The notes under the pieces: model-generated
What the model saw: only the letters and a program-made list of their open reading frames with translations
Told to the model about the DNA's origin: nothing
Database searches by the model: none
Made by a program: the position numbers and the translations under genes
Shown here: positions 8,958 through 17,958 of the stretch, in pieces
How the letters are laid out: every line of letters begins with the position of its first letter
Position numbering within the stretch: position 1 is the stretch's first letter
Assembly: GCF_016924645.1 (NCBI RefSeq)
Contig: NZ_JAFFJV010000006.1
Location: 186,001-250,000 of the forward strand
Direction of reading: 5' to 3'
Source: Rufibacter psychrotolerans
Lineage (GTDB): Bacteria; Bacteroidota; Bacteroidia; Cytophagales; Hymenobacteraceae
Length of the DNA stretch: 64,000 nucleotides

Positions 8958-9152
8958 CTAGTAGTTATCGTTGGCAAACAATTGTTGCTTGTAGATAGCT
9001 CTTTCTTTCTGCTTTCTCTTGGTGACAGAAGGCTTCTGGAAGAAAGTTCTGGCACGCAATTGCTTCAACACACCGGTTCTCTCAAATTTCTTCTTGAATC
9101 TTTTTAAGGCTTTGTCTACAGACTCGTTATCCTTTACGTTGATGATGATCAT
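8958..9152 (-). CDS. rpsU: 30S ribosomal protein S21
   Basis: A 64-residue basic protein with the S21 pattern: MIIINVKDNESVDKALKRF, then KFERTGVLKQLRAR and a Lys/Arg-rich tail. It is a component of the small ribosomal subunit near the anti-Shine-Dalgarno region. The start is the ATG at 9150-9152; the frame is open 14 codons further but that region is the promoter leader. It leads the rpsU-xer-hpf operon, with 74 nt to the recombinase start. Confidence 0.96.
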   Translation of the reverse strand: MIIINVKDNESVDKALKRFKKKFERTGVLKQLRARTFFQKPSVTKRKQKERAIYKQQLFANDNY

Positions 9153-9191
9153 ATAATAGATTGATTTTAAAGTCAATTGTTTTAAGGAGTG

Positions 9192-9222
9192 CAAAGATAT
9201 CTACAATTATTTTGACTGTCAA
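9192..9222 (-). promoter_or_regulatory. Promoter of the rpsU-xer-hpf operon
   Basis: On the minus strand TATCTTTG (9199-9192) is preceded, 20 nt upstream, by TTG (9222-9220), an excellent match to the Bacteroidota consensus. The predicted start near 9185 leaves a leader of about 33 nt. Confidence 0.75.
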
Positions 9223-9236
9223 TACCTTATTCCCAA

Positions 9237-10376
9237 TTATTTTAATACGACTCTGGAGATAACGAGTTTCTGGATTTCTGAGGTGCCTTCGCCAATAGTG
9301 CAGAGCTTGGCATCACGGTAGTACTTCTCGGCCGGATAATCTTTGGTATAGCCATAGCCGCCAAATATTTGCACCCCTTCATTCGCCACCCGCACACTCA
9401 CTTCTGAGGCATACAGCTTGGCCATGGCAGACTCTTTGTTCACGTTTTCCCCAATGTCTTTCATGGCGGCGGCTCTGTAGGTCAACAATGCTGCTGCCTC
9501 AATCTCAGTGGCCATGTCGGCCAGCTTGAAGGCAATCCCCTGGAATTGGGAAATTGGCTTGTTGAACTGGTGGCGCTCCTTGGAGTAGGCAAGGGCCGCC
9601 TCGTAGGCTCCCTGGGCTATTCCTAAGCTCAGCGCGGCAATGGAGATTCTGCCCCCATCTAAAACTTTCATGGCCTGGATAAATCCTTCGCCAACTTCTC
9701 CCAACACGTTTTCATGCGGCACGCGGCAATCCTGGAAGATAAGCTCGGTTGTTTCAGAGGCCCGCATTCCCAGTTTGTCCTCTTTGCGTCCGGCAGAAAA
9801 GCCTTCGGTGGGTTTCTCAATCACAAAAGCGGTCATGCCGTGCGAGTCTCCCACTTCGCCAGTACGGGCAATCACCACGGCTATGTTGCCGGACTTGCCA
9901 TGGGTGATAAAGTTTTTGGCCCCATTCAGGACCCAATGGTCTCCGTCCCTGACGGCCACGGTCCGCATGTTGCCGGCGTCAGAGCCGGTATTAGGCTCCG
10001 TCAAGCCCCAGGCTCCAATCCACTCGGCGGTCGCAAGCTTGGGCAGCCATCTGCGTTTCTGTTCTTCATTCCCAAACTGTAAGATATGGCCGGTGCATAA
10101 TGAATTGTGGGCTGCCATGGACAGGCCAATGGAACCGTCAATCTTTGCCAGTTCAGCAATGGCGGTGACATACTCCAAGTAACCGAACCCAGATCCGCCG
10201 TACTCCTGGGGAACCAATACGCCCATTAAGCCTAGTTCGCCCAGTTGTTTGAAAACCTGAACGGGGAACTCCTGTGACTCATCCCATTTCATCATATCTG
10301 GTTTGATATGCTTTGCTCCGAAATCACGGACCATCTCCGCGATCATCTGCTGATTCTCATTGTAGCTTAGTTGCAT
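9237..10376 (-). CDS. Acyl-CoA dehydrogenase
   Basis: A 379-residue FAD-dependent acyl-CoA dehydrogenase that introduces the alpha,beta double bond in acyl-CoA. Family signatures are present: GVLVPQEYGGSGFGYLEY, WGLTEPNTGSDAGNM, FVIEKPTEGFSAG, KLGMRASET and the C-terminal QIFGGYGYTKDYPAEKYYRDAK plus IGEGTSEIQKLVISR, where the Glu of GEGTSEI is in the usual catalytic-base region. Chain-length preference cannot be read from the sequence. The gene is monocistronic and divergent from the polysaccharide export cluster, sharing a 263-bp spacer with it. Confidence 0.95.
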   Translation of the reverse strand: MQLSYNENQQMIAEMVRDFGAKHIKPDMMKWDESQEFPVQVFKQLGELGLMGVLVPQEYGGSGFGYLEYVTAIAELAKIDGSIGLSMAAHNSLCTGHILQFGNEEQKRRWLPKLATAEWIGAWGLTEPNTGSDAGNMRTVAVRDGDHWVLNGAKNFITHGKSGNIAVVIARTGEVGDSHGMTAFVIEKPTEGFSAGRKEDKLGMRASETTELIFQDCRVPHENVLGEVGEGFIQAMKVLDGGRISIAALSLGIAQGAYEAALAYSKERHQFNKPISQFQGIAFKLADMATEIEAAALLTYRAAAMKDIGENVNKESAMAKLYASEVSVRVANEGVQIFGGYGYTKDYPAEKYYRDAKLCTIGEGTSEIQKLVISRVVLK

Positions 10377-10532
10377 AGTGCGAGGTACTGGATTGAGGCT
10401 TTTCTATGTTTCAGTTTAAAGGTACAGAAAATAAGTCAGCCAAGCTAACGTATGTTAGTTAAATAGGTTGATTGATTAAGGCCGAAAGGACTTAACTTTT
10501 TCCTCTTTATATAAAGGATGAAAGCAAGCAAG

Positions 10533-10562
10533 TTGAACAATTTGGCGTACCCGTTACTTTTG
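10533..10562 (+). promoter_or_regulatory. Promoter of the polysaccharide export operon
   Basis: TTG at 10533-10535 and TACTTTTG at 10555-10562 are 19 nt apart and fit the Bacteroidota consensus. Transcription would begin near 10569, about 70 nt before the first gene. No upstream copy competes well, and downstream genes follow with small gaps up to aroE. Confidence 0.65.
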
Positions 10563-10639
10563 GCTTACTTTGTAATTGGCTTTAAGTGTAAAATTTCTAG
10601 AGGAGGTAACAGTACCTGCTTCGTTGAATAAATATTACT

Positions 10640-11476
10640 ATGTTTCACGCTAACAAATTGAAGCACCTGCTCCAAATCTCCTTTTGTGCTTTGTTGATAT
10701 GCTTAAGTTCCTGCAATGTCTACCGGCAGAATATCCTGTTCCGCACGGAGGGCGATGTGAATACGGAACTCCTGCGCGCTTCCATGGCAGAAGCCGGACG
10801 TAATTACCGAATCCAACCTAATGACATACTGGATATTCGGATCTACACCAACAAAGGCGAAATTCTGGTGGATCCCAATAACTTTCTCCGGTTAGAACTG
10901 AGCCAGAGCGGTAGCGGGAACAGGGGCGGTGTGCTGAATCAACAGAACACAAGAAATCAGGAGCCGCCTCAATATACCGTCTTGCCCAATGGGGAAGTAA
11001 AGGTGCCTATGATCGGGTTTGTGCAGGTGCAAGGATATACCATTGCCCAGGCAGACAGCGTGTTTCAAAGCAAGTTTGAAACTTATTATAGAGACACCTA
11101 TGTTTATTCTCAAGTAGTTAGCAGAAGGGTTGTTGTTCTGGGTGCCACGGGAGGAAGTGTCATCCCATTAGCCCATGAAAATGTTAACCTTATTGAGGTA
11201 TTGGCCTTGGCAGGAGGGGTGCCGGACAATGGTAAGGCCCAAAATATTAGGCTGATTAGAGACATCGCTTCAGATAAACCAATCGTGCAAGTGGTTGATC
11301 TGACTACTATTGCCGGGTTGCAGAAAGCCAACCTTAAGATACAGCCAAATGATGTGGTGTATGTAGAGCCCGTTAGAAGGGTTTTCAATGAGTCGCTGAG
11401 GGATGTACTTACTGTACTAGGGGCCGTTACCAATGTGTTGACTTCCTATATAGTAGTTAGAAATTTAGTCAATTAG
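10640..11476 (+). CDS. Wza-like polysaccharide export lipoprotein
   Basis: A 278-residue outer-membrane export protein. The lipoprotein signal has Cys25 in a LSSC box. Next comes a Poly_export domain (YRIQPNDILDIRIY, then VLPNGEVKVPMIGFVQVQGYTIAQAD) and an SLBB-type domain (VVVLGATGGSVIPLAHENVNLIEVLALAGG). A final hydrophobic stretch (TVLGAVTNVLTSYIVV) may be the membrane-spanning helix, as in Wza. It should form the outer-membrane channel of a Wzx/Wzy-type capsule or exopolysaccharide system with the Wzc-like protein encoded 14 nt downstream. No glycosyltransferases, flippase or polymerase appear in the window. Confidence 0.92.
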   Translation: MFHANKLKHLLQISFCALLICLSSCNVYRQNILFRTEGDVNTELLRASMAEAGRNYRIQPNDILDIRIYTNKGEILVDPNNFLRLELSQSGSGNRGGVLNQQNTRNQEPPQYTVLPNGEVKVPMIGFVQVQGYTIAQADSVFQSKFETYYRDTYVYSQVVSRRVVVLGATGGSVIPLAHENVNLIEVLALAGGVPDNGKAQNIRLIRDIASDKPIVQVVDLTTIAGLQKANLKIQPNDVVYVEPVRRVFNESLRDVLTVLGAVTNVLTSYIVVRNLVN

Positions 11477-11490
11477 TACGAGATAAATTC

Positions 11491-13929
11491 ATGAGTGTAA
11501 AAACAGCCAATGATCTGGATGAACTAGATCATCGTTTGGGTAGTAGCGACGAGGAAGAGGAAGATGGCGGTACAAGTATTGATTTTGTTACGCTTTTACA
11601 TGTTGTTCGTCGTAGTATCCTCTGGGTCATACTGCTGCTATTGGTAGGAGGGACCGGCGCTTACCTTTATCTCAGGTACACAAAGAAGGTCTATGAATCC
11701 TCCTCCACCATTAAGCTTGATGAGCAGTCTGAGGCGGGCGTGCTTGGGCTTGAGAATAATGGCTTAAAGGTTGAATCAGGCATTGGGAAACTTCAGGGTG
11801 AGGTAGACCTGATTAAATCTGACATTGTCTTTGAACGGCTCAAAGACAGAATGCCGCTACAGGTTAGTTACTATGTAGAGGCTCGGGTATTGGATGCTGA
11901 GCTTTACAAGAGCAGTCCTTTCGCTATTGCTTATGATACTTCAGCGTTTGAGCTGTATGATCAAAAGATCTACGTGCGGTTCAATTCGCCAAGTCGGTTT
12001 GATATCTATGTAGGTGAGAACGGCAGTCCTACGGAAGGGATGGTCGGTACTCCAGTAAACCTTTCCGGGAACAAATTCACCATTACCACTACTCCAGAAT
12101 TTACCAGTGACAACGTTGGGGTAGCGTATTATTTTGTTGTCAATAGTGACCGGTACTTGAAGAGCTACATCAACGCCAACCTAACCACTGCCATTCTAAA
12201 CCCCGAGTCTAAGACTATTCAAATCTCCTTTAAGGACTTCAACAGGTACAAAGCGCACGATATTGTCAATAACATTGATGCGGTTTACTTGCAGCATAAA
12301 TTGGAACGCAGCAACCAGGCAAGTAGGCAAACCCTTAATTTCTTGACCGAGCAGCTAAAGGAAACCGAAGACAGTCTTCGGAAAGCTGAAGTAGAAATTG
12401 AGCGCTTTGTAAGGCAGAATAAGTCTTATGACATCAAATCAAGCTTGCAGGAGGCCCTTGCGCAGGTGCAGGAATTGGAAAAGGAGAAGCTAGAACTTAG
12501 GTTTCAATTATCACTCCTGAATACCATCCACAGAAAGGTACAGAATAATGAAGATCTAAGTCTTGTAGTCTCCGGTCTACAAGGACAGGAAATGAATGAT
12601 CCGCAGTTGGCTGAGCAGTTAACCGAACTAAACGACCTGCAAGCGCGACTACGAACTACGAGACTGACCACCCGGGGCAATACTGTGGCAGACAATGCTC
12701 TACAGGAGAGAATCGTTTTCGCTCAAAATAAGCTAAATGGGCTCATAAACGGGAGCCGGAGCCTGGTTCAAACCCAAATTGCCAACCTAGATAGAACCCA
12801 AGGTGAACTTACGGGTAAAATCCTACAGGCACCCGCGCAGGAGACGGAGCGAGCCAGGTTGGAGCGCATCTTCGGCCTTTATGAAGGGTTTTTTACCCAG
12901 ATTTTGAATAAAAGGGTAGAATACGGGATTGCCATGGCGGGTACAACTCCTGACTTTCAGATCTTGTCCCCTGCAAGTTTGCCTAGCGAATCTGATCCAA
13001 TCTCTCCCAATGCATTAATGGTGTATGCCATTGGAATAGCCGGCGGATTGTTCCTGGGTGTTGGTCTGATTGCTACCAGGTATTTGATGCATGATACGGT
13101 TACCAACGTGGGGGAGTTAGAACGTAATACTTCCATTCCTGTGCTAGGGGTGATTCCTTCGTATGATAAGCAGAAGATGCCGTTTTCTAAATTGGTAGTG
13201 AATCATAATCCTAAATCTGCCCTGAGTGAGTCTATCCGCTCCATCAGGACGAACCTAGAGTTTATGAGTGCCTCTAAGAAGAAGCGTGTCATTTCTATCA
13301 CCTCTACCATAAGCGGGGAAGGAAAGACGTTTGTGGCTGTAAACCTTGGGGGTATTATCGCTATGTCTGGCTTGAAAGTAGTTATCCTTGATTTAGACAT
13401 GCGCAAACCCAAGGTGCACATTGCCTTGGATGGCGACAACAGCAAGGGGATGAGTACGGTTCTTATTGAGAAGCACTCCATTACCGAATGCTTGCAGGAA
13501 ACCTCCATTTCAGATTTAAGTTTTGTCTCAGCAGGCCCAACGCCTCCCAATCCTTCAGAATTGATCATGGGTAGCCGCTTTGACGAAGTTTTGGAAGAAC
13601 TACACCAGACGTTTGATGTTATTTTGATAGATAGTCCACCGGTAGGGTTAGTGACCGATGGTGTCTTGATCATGCGCAAAGCAGATGTTCCGCTGTACAT
13701 TGTTCGGGCCAATTATTCTAAGAAAGCCTTCTTGAAAGGACTGGACAAGATTATGCGTACGAACCATGTTCCAAGAATGGCCGCCATCTTAAATGATGTC
13801 AGCAGCATGAACATGTACGGGTATGGCTACGGCTACGGGTATGGATACGGGTACGGCTACGGACAAGGCTATTACGATGAAGAGGAGGTTCCAACGTTTG
13901 GAAGTAAAATCAAATCCCTCTTCAAGTAG
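11491..13929 (+). CDS. Wzc-like polysaccharide co-polymerase / BY-type tyrosine kinase
   Basis: An 812-residue inner-membrane protein controlling polymer length. A Wzz domain with the first membrane helix near residues 45-65 is followed by a long coiled-coil periplasmic region (about 255-480) and a second helix near 505-525. The cytosolic kinase has Walker A SGEGKT with Lys612, Walker A' ILDLDMRKPK and Walker B ILIDSPP. The C-terminus carries eight Tyr-Gly repeats plus a Tyr-Tyr pair (Tyr776-795), the cluster expected to be autophosphorylated. The repeats are encoded by a hexanucleotide tandem array. The matching phosphatase gene starts 5 nt later. Confidence 0.95.
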   Translation: MSVKTANDLDELDHRLGSSDEEEEDGGTSIDFVTLLHVVRRSILWVILLLLVGGTGAYLYLRYTKKVYESSSTIKLDEQSEAGVLGLENNGLKVESGIGKLQGEVDLIKSDIVFERLKDRMPLQVSYYVEARVLDAELYKSSPFAIAYDTSAFELYDQKIYVRFNSPSRFDIYVGENGSPTEGMVGTPVNLSGNKFTITTTPEFTSDNVGVAYYFVVNSDRYLKSYINANLTTAILNPESKTIQISFKDFNRYKAHDIVNNIDAVYLQHKLERSNQASRQTLNFLTEQLKETEDSLRKAEVEIERFVRQNKSYDIKSSLQEALAQVQELEKEKLELRFQLSLLNTIHRKVQNNEDLSLVVSGLQGQEMNDPQLAEQLTELNDLQARLRTTRLTTRGNTVADNALQERIVFAQNKLNGLINGSRSLVQTQIANLDRTQGELTGKILQAPAQETERARLERIFGLYEGFFTQILNKRVEYGIAMAGTTPDFQILSPASLPSESDPISPNALMVYAIGIAGGLFLGVGLIATRYLMHDTVTNVGELERNTSIPVLGVIPSYDKQKMPFSKLVVNHNPKSALSESIRSIRTNLEFMSASKKKRVISITSTISGEGKTFVAVNLGGIIAMSGLKVVILDLDMRKPKVHIALDGDNSKGMSTVLIEKHSITECLQETSISDLSFVSAGPTPPNPSELIMGSRFDEVLEELHQTFDVILIDSPPVGLVTDGVLIMRKADVPLYIVRANYSKKAFLKGLDKIMRTNHVPRMAAILNDVSSMNMYGYGYGYGYGYGYGYGQGYYDEEEVPTFGSKIKSLFK
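13816..13863 (+). repeat. Tandem hexanucleotide repeat (TAYGGN)8 encoding Tyr-Gly
   Basis: Eight consecutive TAYGGN units inside the kinase gene encode the tyrosine cluster. Third-position variation shows the array is not freshly expanded, but units can still be lost or gained in frame by slippage. Confidence 0.85.
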
Positions 13930-13934
13930 CACTT

Positions 13935-14687
13935 ATGTGGGGTAGTCTCAAAAAGCTTTGGGGTAAAAACGAGGCTTCCTTTCGCTCTTTCGCAGATTTG
14001 GGAGCAGACATGCACTCGCACCTCTTGCCAGGCTTAGACGATGGGGCTGCCACCCTTGAGGATGCAATGCAACTTCTTGAGGCACTCCATCAGTTGGGTT
14101 TTAGGAAACTGTGCATGACTCCCCATATCATGGGAGATTTCTACAAGAATACCCCTGAAGCGATAAGGGCAAAATTACAGGAACTCCAGCAAGAAGTAAC
14201 AACCCGTGGCATTGAGGTGCAATTGGCTTGTGCAGCGGAGTATTATCTGGATGAGTGGTTTGTTGCTAAGGTAGAAAAAGGGGAGGAACTGCTAAGCTTT
14301 GGCGGAGAACGAAGGTTTCTGCTCCTAGAGACCTCTTACATGAATGAGCCAACTCAGCTGCGGCAGACTATTTTCGCAGTTCAGGCGGCTGGGTACACGC
14401 CCGTTCTGGCGCATCCGGAACGGTATACCTATTTCTACGGACGCAGTGAGGCGTTATTGGCTTTAAGAGAAACAGGGGTGCTCTTCCAGATAAACACCAA
14501 CTCTTTGGCTGGATATTACTCTAAGCAAGCCAAAGAAGTAGCCAGAAAGCTCATCCAACAAAAAGCAGTAGAGTTCTTAGGCACAGATACACACTCCATG
14601 AAGCATATTAAAGTACTTGAGCGGGTGGTACAAGAACCTTTGTTTCAGGAAGCGCTGAAGCTGCCTCTTTTGAATCACACCCTTTAG
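13935..14687 (+). CDS. CpsB/YwqE-type PHP-domain protein-tyrosine phosphatase
   Basis: A 250-residue metal-dependent phosphatase of the PHP fold. The metal ligands His27 and His29 are in DMHSHLLPGLDDGA; further conserved blocks are MTPHIMGDFY, AAEYYLDEWF, PVLAHPERYTYFYG and LGTDTHSMKH. It should remove phosphate from the tyrosine-rich tail of the Wzc-like kinase encoded immediately upstream, so the pair sets the phosphorylation cycle that tunes polysaccharide assembly. The 5-nt gap from the kinase gene suggests co-translation. Confidence 0.93.
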   Translation: MWGSLKKLWGKNEASFRSFADLGADMHSHLLPGLDDGAATLEDAMQLLEALHQLGFRKLCMTPHIMGDFYKNTPEAIRAKLQELQQEVTTRGIEVQLACAAEYYLDEWFVAKVEKGEELLSFGGERRFLLLETSYMNEPTQLRQTIFAVQAAGYTPVLAHPERYTYFYGRSEALLALRETGVLFQINTNSLAGYYSKQAKEVARKLIQQKAVEFLGTDTHSMKHIKVLERVVQEPLFQEALKLPLLNHTL

Positions 14688-14704
14688 CCCAACCTTTTCT
14701 TCCC

Positions 14705-15679
14705 TTGAAACACGTACTGGTAACTGGTGGTAGTGGTCTCCTGGGCCACTTTCTGTTGTTGCGCCTTCTGGAGGAGGGCTGCCTGGTAACGGCCATTTAC
14801 CGCAAAACCACTTCTGCGTTACAGCACAAAAACCTGCGCTGGGTAGAGGGTGACATCCTTGATCCCCTTTTTTTACGATCCTTGGTGCAGAAAGTAGAGG
14901 AGGTGTACCATTGCGCCGGGTTTGTGTCCTATGCGCCGCAAGATGAAGATTTGCTGCAGCAGATCAACGTGGGAGGAACCACTAACATAGTAGACGCTTG
15001 CCTGGAGCATCCAGGGGTACGCCTGTGCCATGTAAGTTCCATCGCTGCCATCAACAGGAAGAAGGGAGCCAAGGTGATTCGGGAGGAGGCCAAGTGGGAT
15101 CCCGCAGCAGCCAGGTCTGCCTATGCTTTTTCAAAGCATTTCGCTGAGATGGAGGTGTGGCGGGGTATTTCTGAAGGATTGAAAGCGGTAATCGTAAATC
15201 CCTCCATTATTTTAGGACCGGGTGACTTGGACCGGAGCAGTACGCAGCTTTTTAAGTATATTTATGAGGAGCGCCCATTCTATACGCATGGGTTTGCTAA
15301 CTTCGTGGATGTGCGGGATGTGGTAGAAGCAATGGTCCGGTTAATGAACGGAAACCACTGGGGTGAACGTTTTATCCTTAACGGCCACCAGACTACGTAT
15401 CAGCAGTTCTTTCGGCAGGTGGCAGAAATGGTGGGTAAGAAGGCTCCCTCCATCAAAATACCGTCCTGGCTGACCGAAGTACTTTGGCGCCTGGAAAGCC
15501 TGCGCGGGAAACTAACGGGAACCAGGCCCCTGATCACCAAGGAAACCGCCCGCATTGCCAAGGAAGAACATTTTTACAGCAATGAAAAAGTGAAGGCGGC
15601 AACCGGCATTACGTTCCGGCCGTTGGAAGATACCCTGCAGTGGAGTTGTAGCCAGTTACTGCAAAAGGAACGCTCCTGA
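14705..15679 (+). CDS. NAD-dependent epimerase/dehydratase family protein
   Basis: A 324-residue extended short-chain dehydrogenase. The N-terminal Rossmann motif is GGSGLLGHF (residues about 8-16), the acidic DIL segment follows beta-3, and the catalytic pair is in SAYAFSKHFAEM (Tyr-x3-Lys). The downstream NPSIILGPGD block fits sugar-nucleotide epimerases and dihydroflavonol-4-reductase-like proteins. The start is TTG: the next in-frame ATG is far inside the fold, and the glycine loop begins just after the TTG. Position after the export genes suggests modification of a nucleotide sugar, but the substrate is not defined. Confidence 0.85.
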   Translation: MKHVLVTGGSGLLGHFLLLRLLEEGCLVTAIYRKTTSALQHKNLRWVEGDILDPLFLRSLVQKVEEVYHCAGFVSYAPQDEDLLQQINVGGTTNIVDACLEHPGVRLCHVSSIAAINRKKGAKVIREEAKWDPAAARSAYAFSKHFAEMEVWRGISEGLKAVIVNPSIILGPGDLDRSSTQLFKYIYEERPFYTHGFANFVDVRDVVEAMVRLMNGNHWGERFILNGHQTTYQQFFRQVAEMVGKKAPSIKIPSWLTEVLWRLESLRGKLTGTRPLITKETARIAKEEHFYSNEKVKAATGITFRPLEDTLQWSCSQLLQKERS

Positions 15680-15741
15680 TAGTAAAAGTGTGGTTGAGTG
15701 TGTAAGGCCTGATTTTGGTCTTGAAAGTGATTTACTTGTAG

Positions 15742-17145
15742 ATGAACGATAATAATTACGACGATTTCAGCAGCGACGAACTGGACCTGGTAAAAAGGTT
15801 TGAGGTCATGCTGGAGTCAAATGGAGCTGTTTTCTTCGATCTCTCAGACTTTGAGAGTATCATAGATTATTATGCCAATAGCTTTAATTACAGCCAGGCC
15901 CTAAAGGCCTGCGATGCCGGCATTGCGCAGTACCCTTTCTCAACCGAGTTGTTGATTGACAAAGCCCAGGTGTTAGCCATGCTGGGGGCCTATGATGAGG
16001 CCCTCCACCTGGTGGAGGAGGTAGCGCAGATAGAACCGGGCAACGAGGACATTCCCCTTACAAAAGGCATCATCTTCAACCAGAAAGGTGATTTTGCGTT
16101 GGCCATTGACTGCTTTAAGCAAGCAGTGGAACGGTCTGAGGTGAAAGATGATATCTACTTCAACATTGGGCTTTCTTACCAGAGTTGGGGAAAGTTCAAG
16201 GCTGCTATGAAGTACTACAAGAAGAGCCTGAGCCTGAACATGGAAAATGAACTGGCCTTGCAGGAACTGCTTTATTGCCTTGAACTTACCGGGGAGGGCG
16301 AAGAGGTGATTTCTTTCTTCCAGGAGTACGTGGACGCTGATCCGTACTCCGCCATGGCGTGGTTTAACCTGGGCTTGGCCCATAGCCGGTTGGGGAACTA
16401 CGAGAAGGCGGTGAACGCCTATGAATACGCCACCCTCATCCAGCAGGACCTGGCCCCCGCCTATGTGAACCTCGCCAACAACTACGTGTACCTGGGCGAG
16501 TTCAGCAAGGCCATAGAGTCTTTCCAGGCGGCTTTGGAACACACAGATCCTAACGCAGACATCCTGTGTAACATTGGCGAATGCTATGAAAAGCTCTCGC
16601 AGTGGGATCTGGCGCACAAGTACTACCGAAAAGCCATTGACCTTTCGCCGGAGATGGACGAGGCCTGGTTTGGCATTGGCGTGATCCTTGACCTGCAGGG
16701 CAAATGGATGGAGGCGGTGCACTACTACCGCAAAGCCATTTCCTTCTACGGTGAGAATGCCGACTATTGGCTGGCCCTGGCGGCTGCGGAATACCAGATG
16801 GGCAATATCATCTCCAGCGTGGAGGCGTATGAGCAGGCCAGTACCCTTACCCCAGAGAACAAGGATATCTGGCTCAACTGGTCCATCATCCTCTACGAGC
16901 AGGGAAATTATGACGGAGCTATTGATTTGTTGATGAATGCCTTAGAGCTTCAGCCAGACGAAGCGGAGCTGCACTACAGGCTGTGCGCATACTGTTTAGC
17001 GGCAGGAAAGTATAAGCAAGCATACAATTATTTGGAAAATGCTTTAATTTTGGACTTCGATAAGCATAGGCTTCTCTTTGATTTCTTTCCTGAGCTGGAG
17101 TCACAGCGGGCACTTTCCCGCCTGATTGACCAGTATCGCAAATAA
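15742..17145 (+). CDS. Tetratricopeptide repeat protein
   Basis: A 467-residue protein made almost entirely of TPR units (roughly 34-residue helix pairs) from about residue 45 to 450, for example AWFNLGLAHSRLGNYEKAVNAYEYA and DEAWFGIGVILDLQGKWMEAVHYY. There is an acidic N-terminus and no signal peptide, so it is probably a cytosolic scaffold. It follows the epimerase by 62 nt and precedes the ComA-like gene by 9 nt. No enzymatic domain is visible and I do not recognise a named orthologue. Confidence 0.88.
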   Translation: MNDNNYDDFSSDELDLVKRFEVMLESNGAVFFDLSDFESIIDYYANSFNYSQALKACDAGIAQYPFSTELLIDKAQVLAMLGAYDEALHLVEEVAQIEPGNEDIPLTKGIIFNQKGDFALAIDCFKQAVERSEVKDDIYFNIGLSYQSWGKFKAAMKYYKKSLSLNMENELALQELLYCLELTGEGEEVISFFQEYVDADPYSAMAWFNLGLAHSRLGNYEKAVNAYEYATLIQQDLAPAYVNLANNYVYLGEFSKAIESFQAALEHTDPNADILCNIGECYEKLSQWDLAHKYYRKAIDLSPEMDEAWFGIGVILDLQGKWMEAVHYYRKAISFYGENADYWLALAAAEYQMGNIISSVEAYEQASTLTPENKDIWLNWSIILYEQGNYDGAIDLLMNALELQPDEAELHYRLCAYCLAAGKYKQAYNYLENALILDFDKHRLLFDFFPELESQRALSRLIDQYRK

Positions 17146-17154
17146 ACAGCGTAC

Positions 17155-17937
17155 ATGAATTACGAACTTTCCCACCTCCCCCAGCGCACTTCTAAACCAA
17201 GAGAGAGCGGTTTTACCATGGCCATGGACAAAGGCCTGAGTTTAAGAGAAACTGAGAACTTTGTTGAGGTGGCCGGAGAGTACGTAGACATTGTAAAGCT
17301 GGGCTGGGCTACTTCCTTTGTGACGCCCCATCTAGACAAGAAGCTGGAAATCTACAAAACGGCAGGCATTCCGGTCTATTTTGGAGGTACCTTGTTTGAG
17401 GCGTTTGTGGTGCGCGGGCAGTTTGAAGACTACCGCCGCTTGCTGGACAAGTACAAACTGGAGTTCGCCGAAATCTCAGACGGGTCTATTGAAATGGACC
17501 ACAACCTGAAGTGCCAGTACATCCGCACCTTGTCTGAGCAGGCAACCGTCCTTTCTGAAGTAGGTTCCAAAGACGCCGAGAAAATCATTCCGCCCTACAA
17601 ATGGATCAGCCTGATGCAGGCCGAGCTGGATGCCGGGGCCTGGAAAGTAATTGGTGAGTCAAGGGAAGCGGGCAACGTGGGGCTTTTCCGGTCTACCGGT
17701 GAGGTGAGAAGCGGTCTGGTGGAGGAAATCCTGACCAAGATTCCGTTTGAGAAGATTATCTGGGAAGCGCCCCAAAAAGCGCAGCAGGTTTTCTTCATCA
17801 AACTACTGGGTGCCAACGTGAACCTGGGGAACATTGCTCCTAATGAGATTGTGCCGCTGGAGACCATCCGGTTGGGCCTCAGAGGAGACACCTTCACGCA
17901 TTTCCTGGATAAGGAAATGTTGGACAAATTAATTTAG
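17155..17937 (+). CDS. Phosphosulfolactate synthase (ComA) family protein
   Basis: A 260-residue TIM-barrel protein of the ComA family, which adds sulfite to phosphoenolpyruvate to form (2R)-phosphosulfolactate. The recognisable blocks are KPRESGFTMAMDKGL at the N-terminus, DIVKLGWATSF, PVYFGGTLFE, EISDGSIEM and IGESREAGNVGLF. In methanogens the reaction starts coenzyme M synthesis. In Bacteroidota a sulfonate of this kind could instead feed sulfolactate or sulfonolipid metabolism; that is inference. It is sandwiched between the TPR gene (9 nt) and dedA (21 nt), and no other sulfonate gene is visible. Confidence 0.85.
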   Translation: MNYELSHLPQRTSKPRESGFTMAMDKGLSLRETENFVEVAGEYVDIVKLGWATSFVTPHLDKKLEIYKTAGIPVYFGGTLFEAFVVRGQFEDYRRLLDKYKLEFAEISDGSIEMDHNLKCQYIRTLSEQATVLSEVGSKDAEKIIPPYKWISLMQAELDAGAWKVIGESREAGNVGLFRSTGEVRSGLVEEILTKIPFEKIIWEAPQKAQQVFFIKLLGANVNLGNIAPNEIVPLETIRLGLRGDTFTHFLDKEMLDKLI

Positions 17938-17958
17938 CCCCTTTTAATCATACCCATT

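Noticed and set aside
9237..10376. Butyryl-CoA dehydrogenase with electron-transfer partner genes
   Set aside because: No etfAB genes are beside it, so I kept the general name acyl-CoA dehydrogenase.
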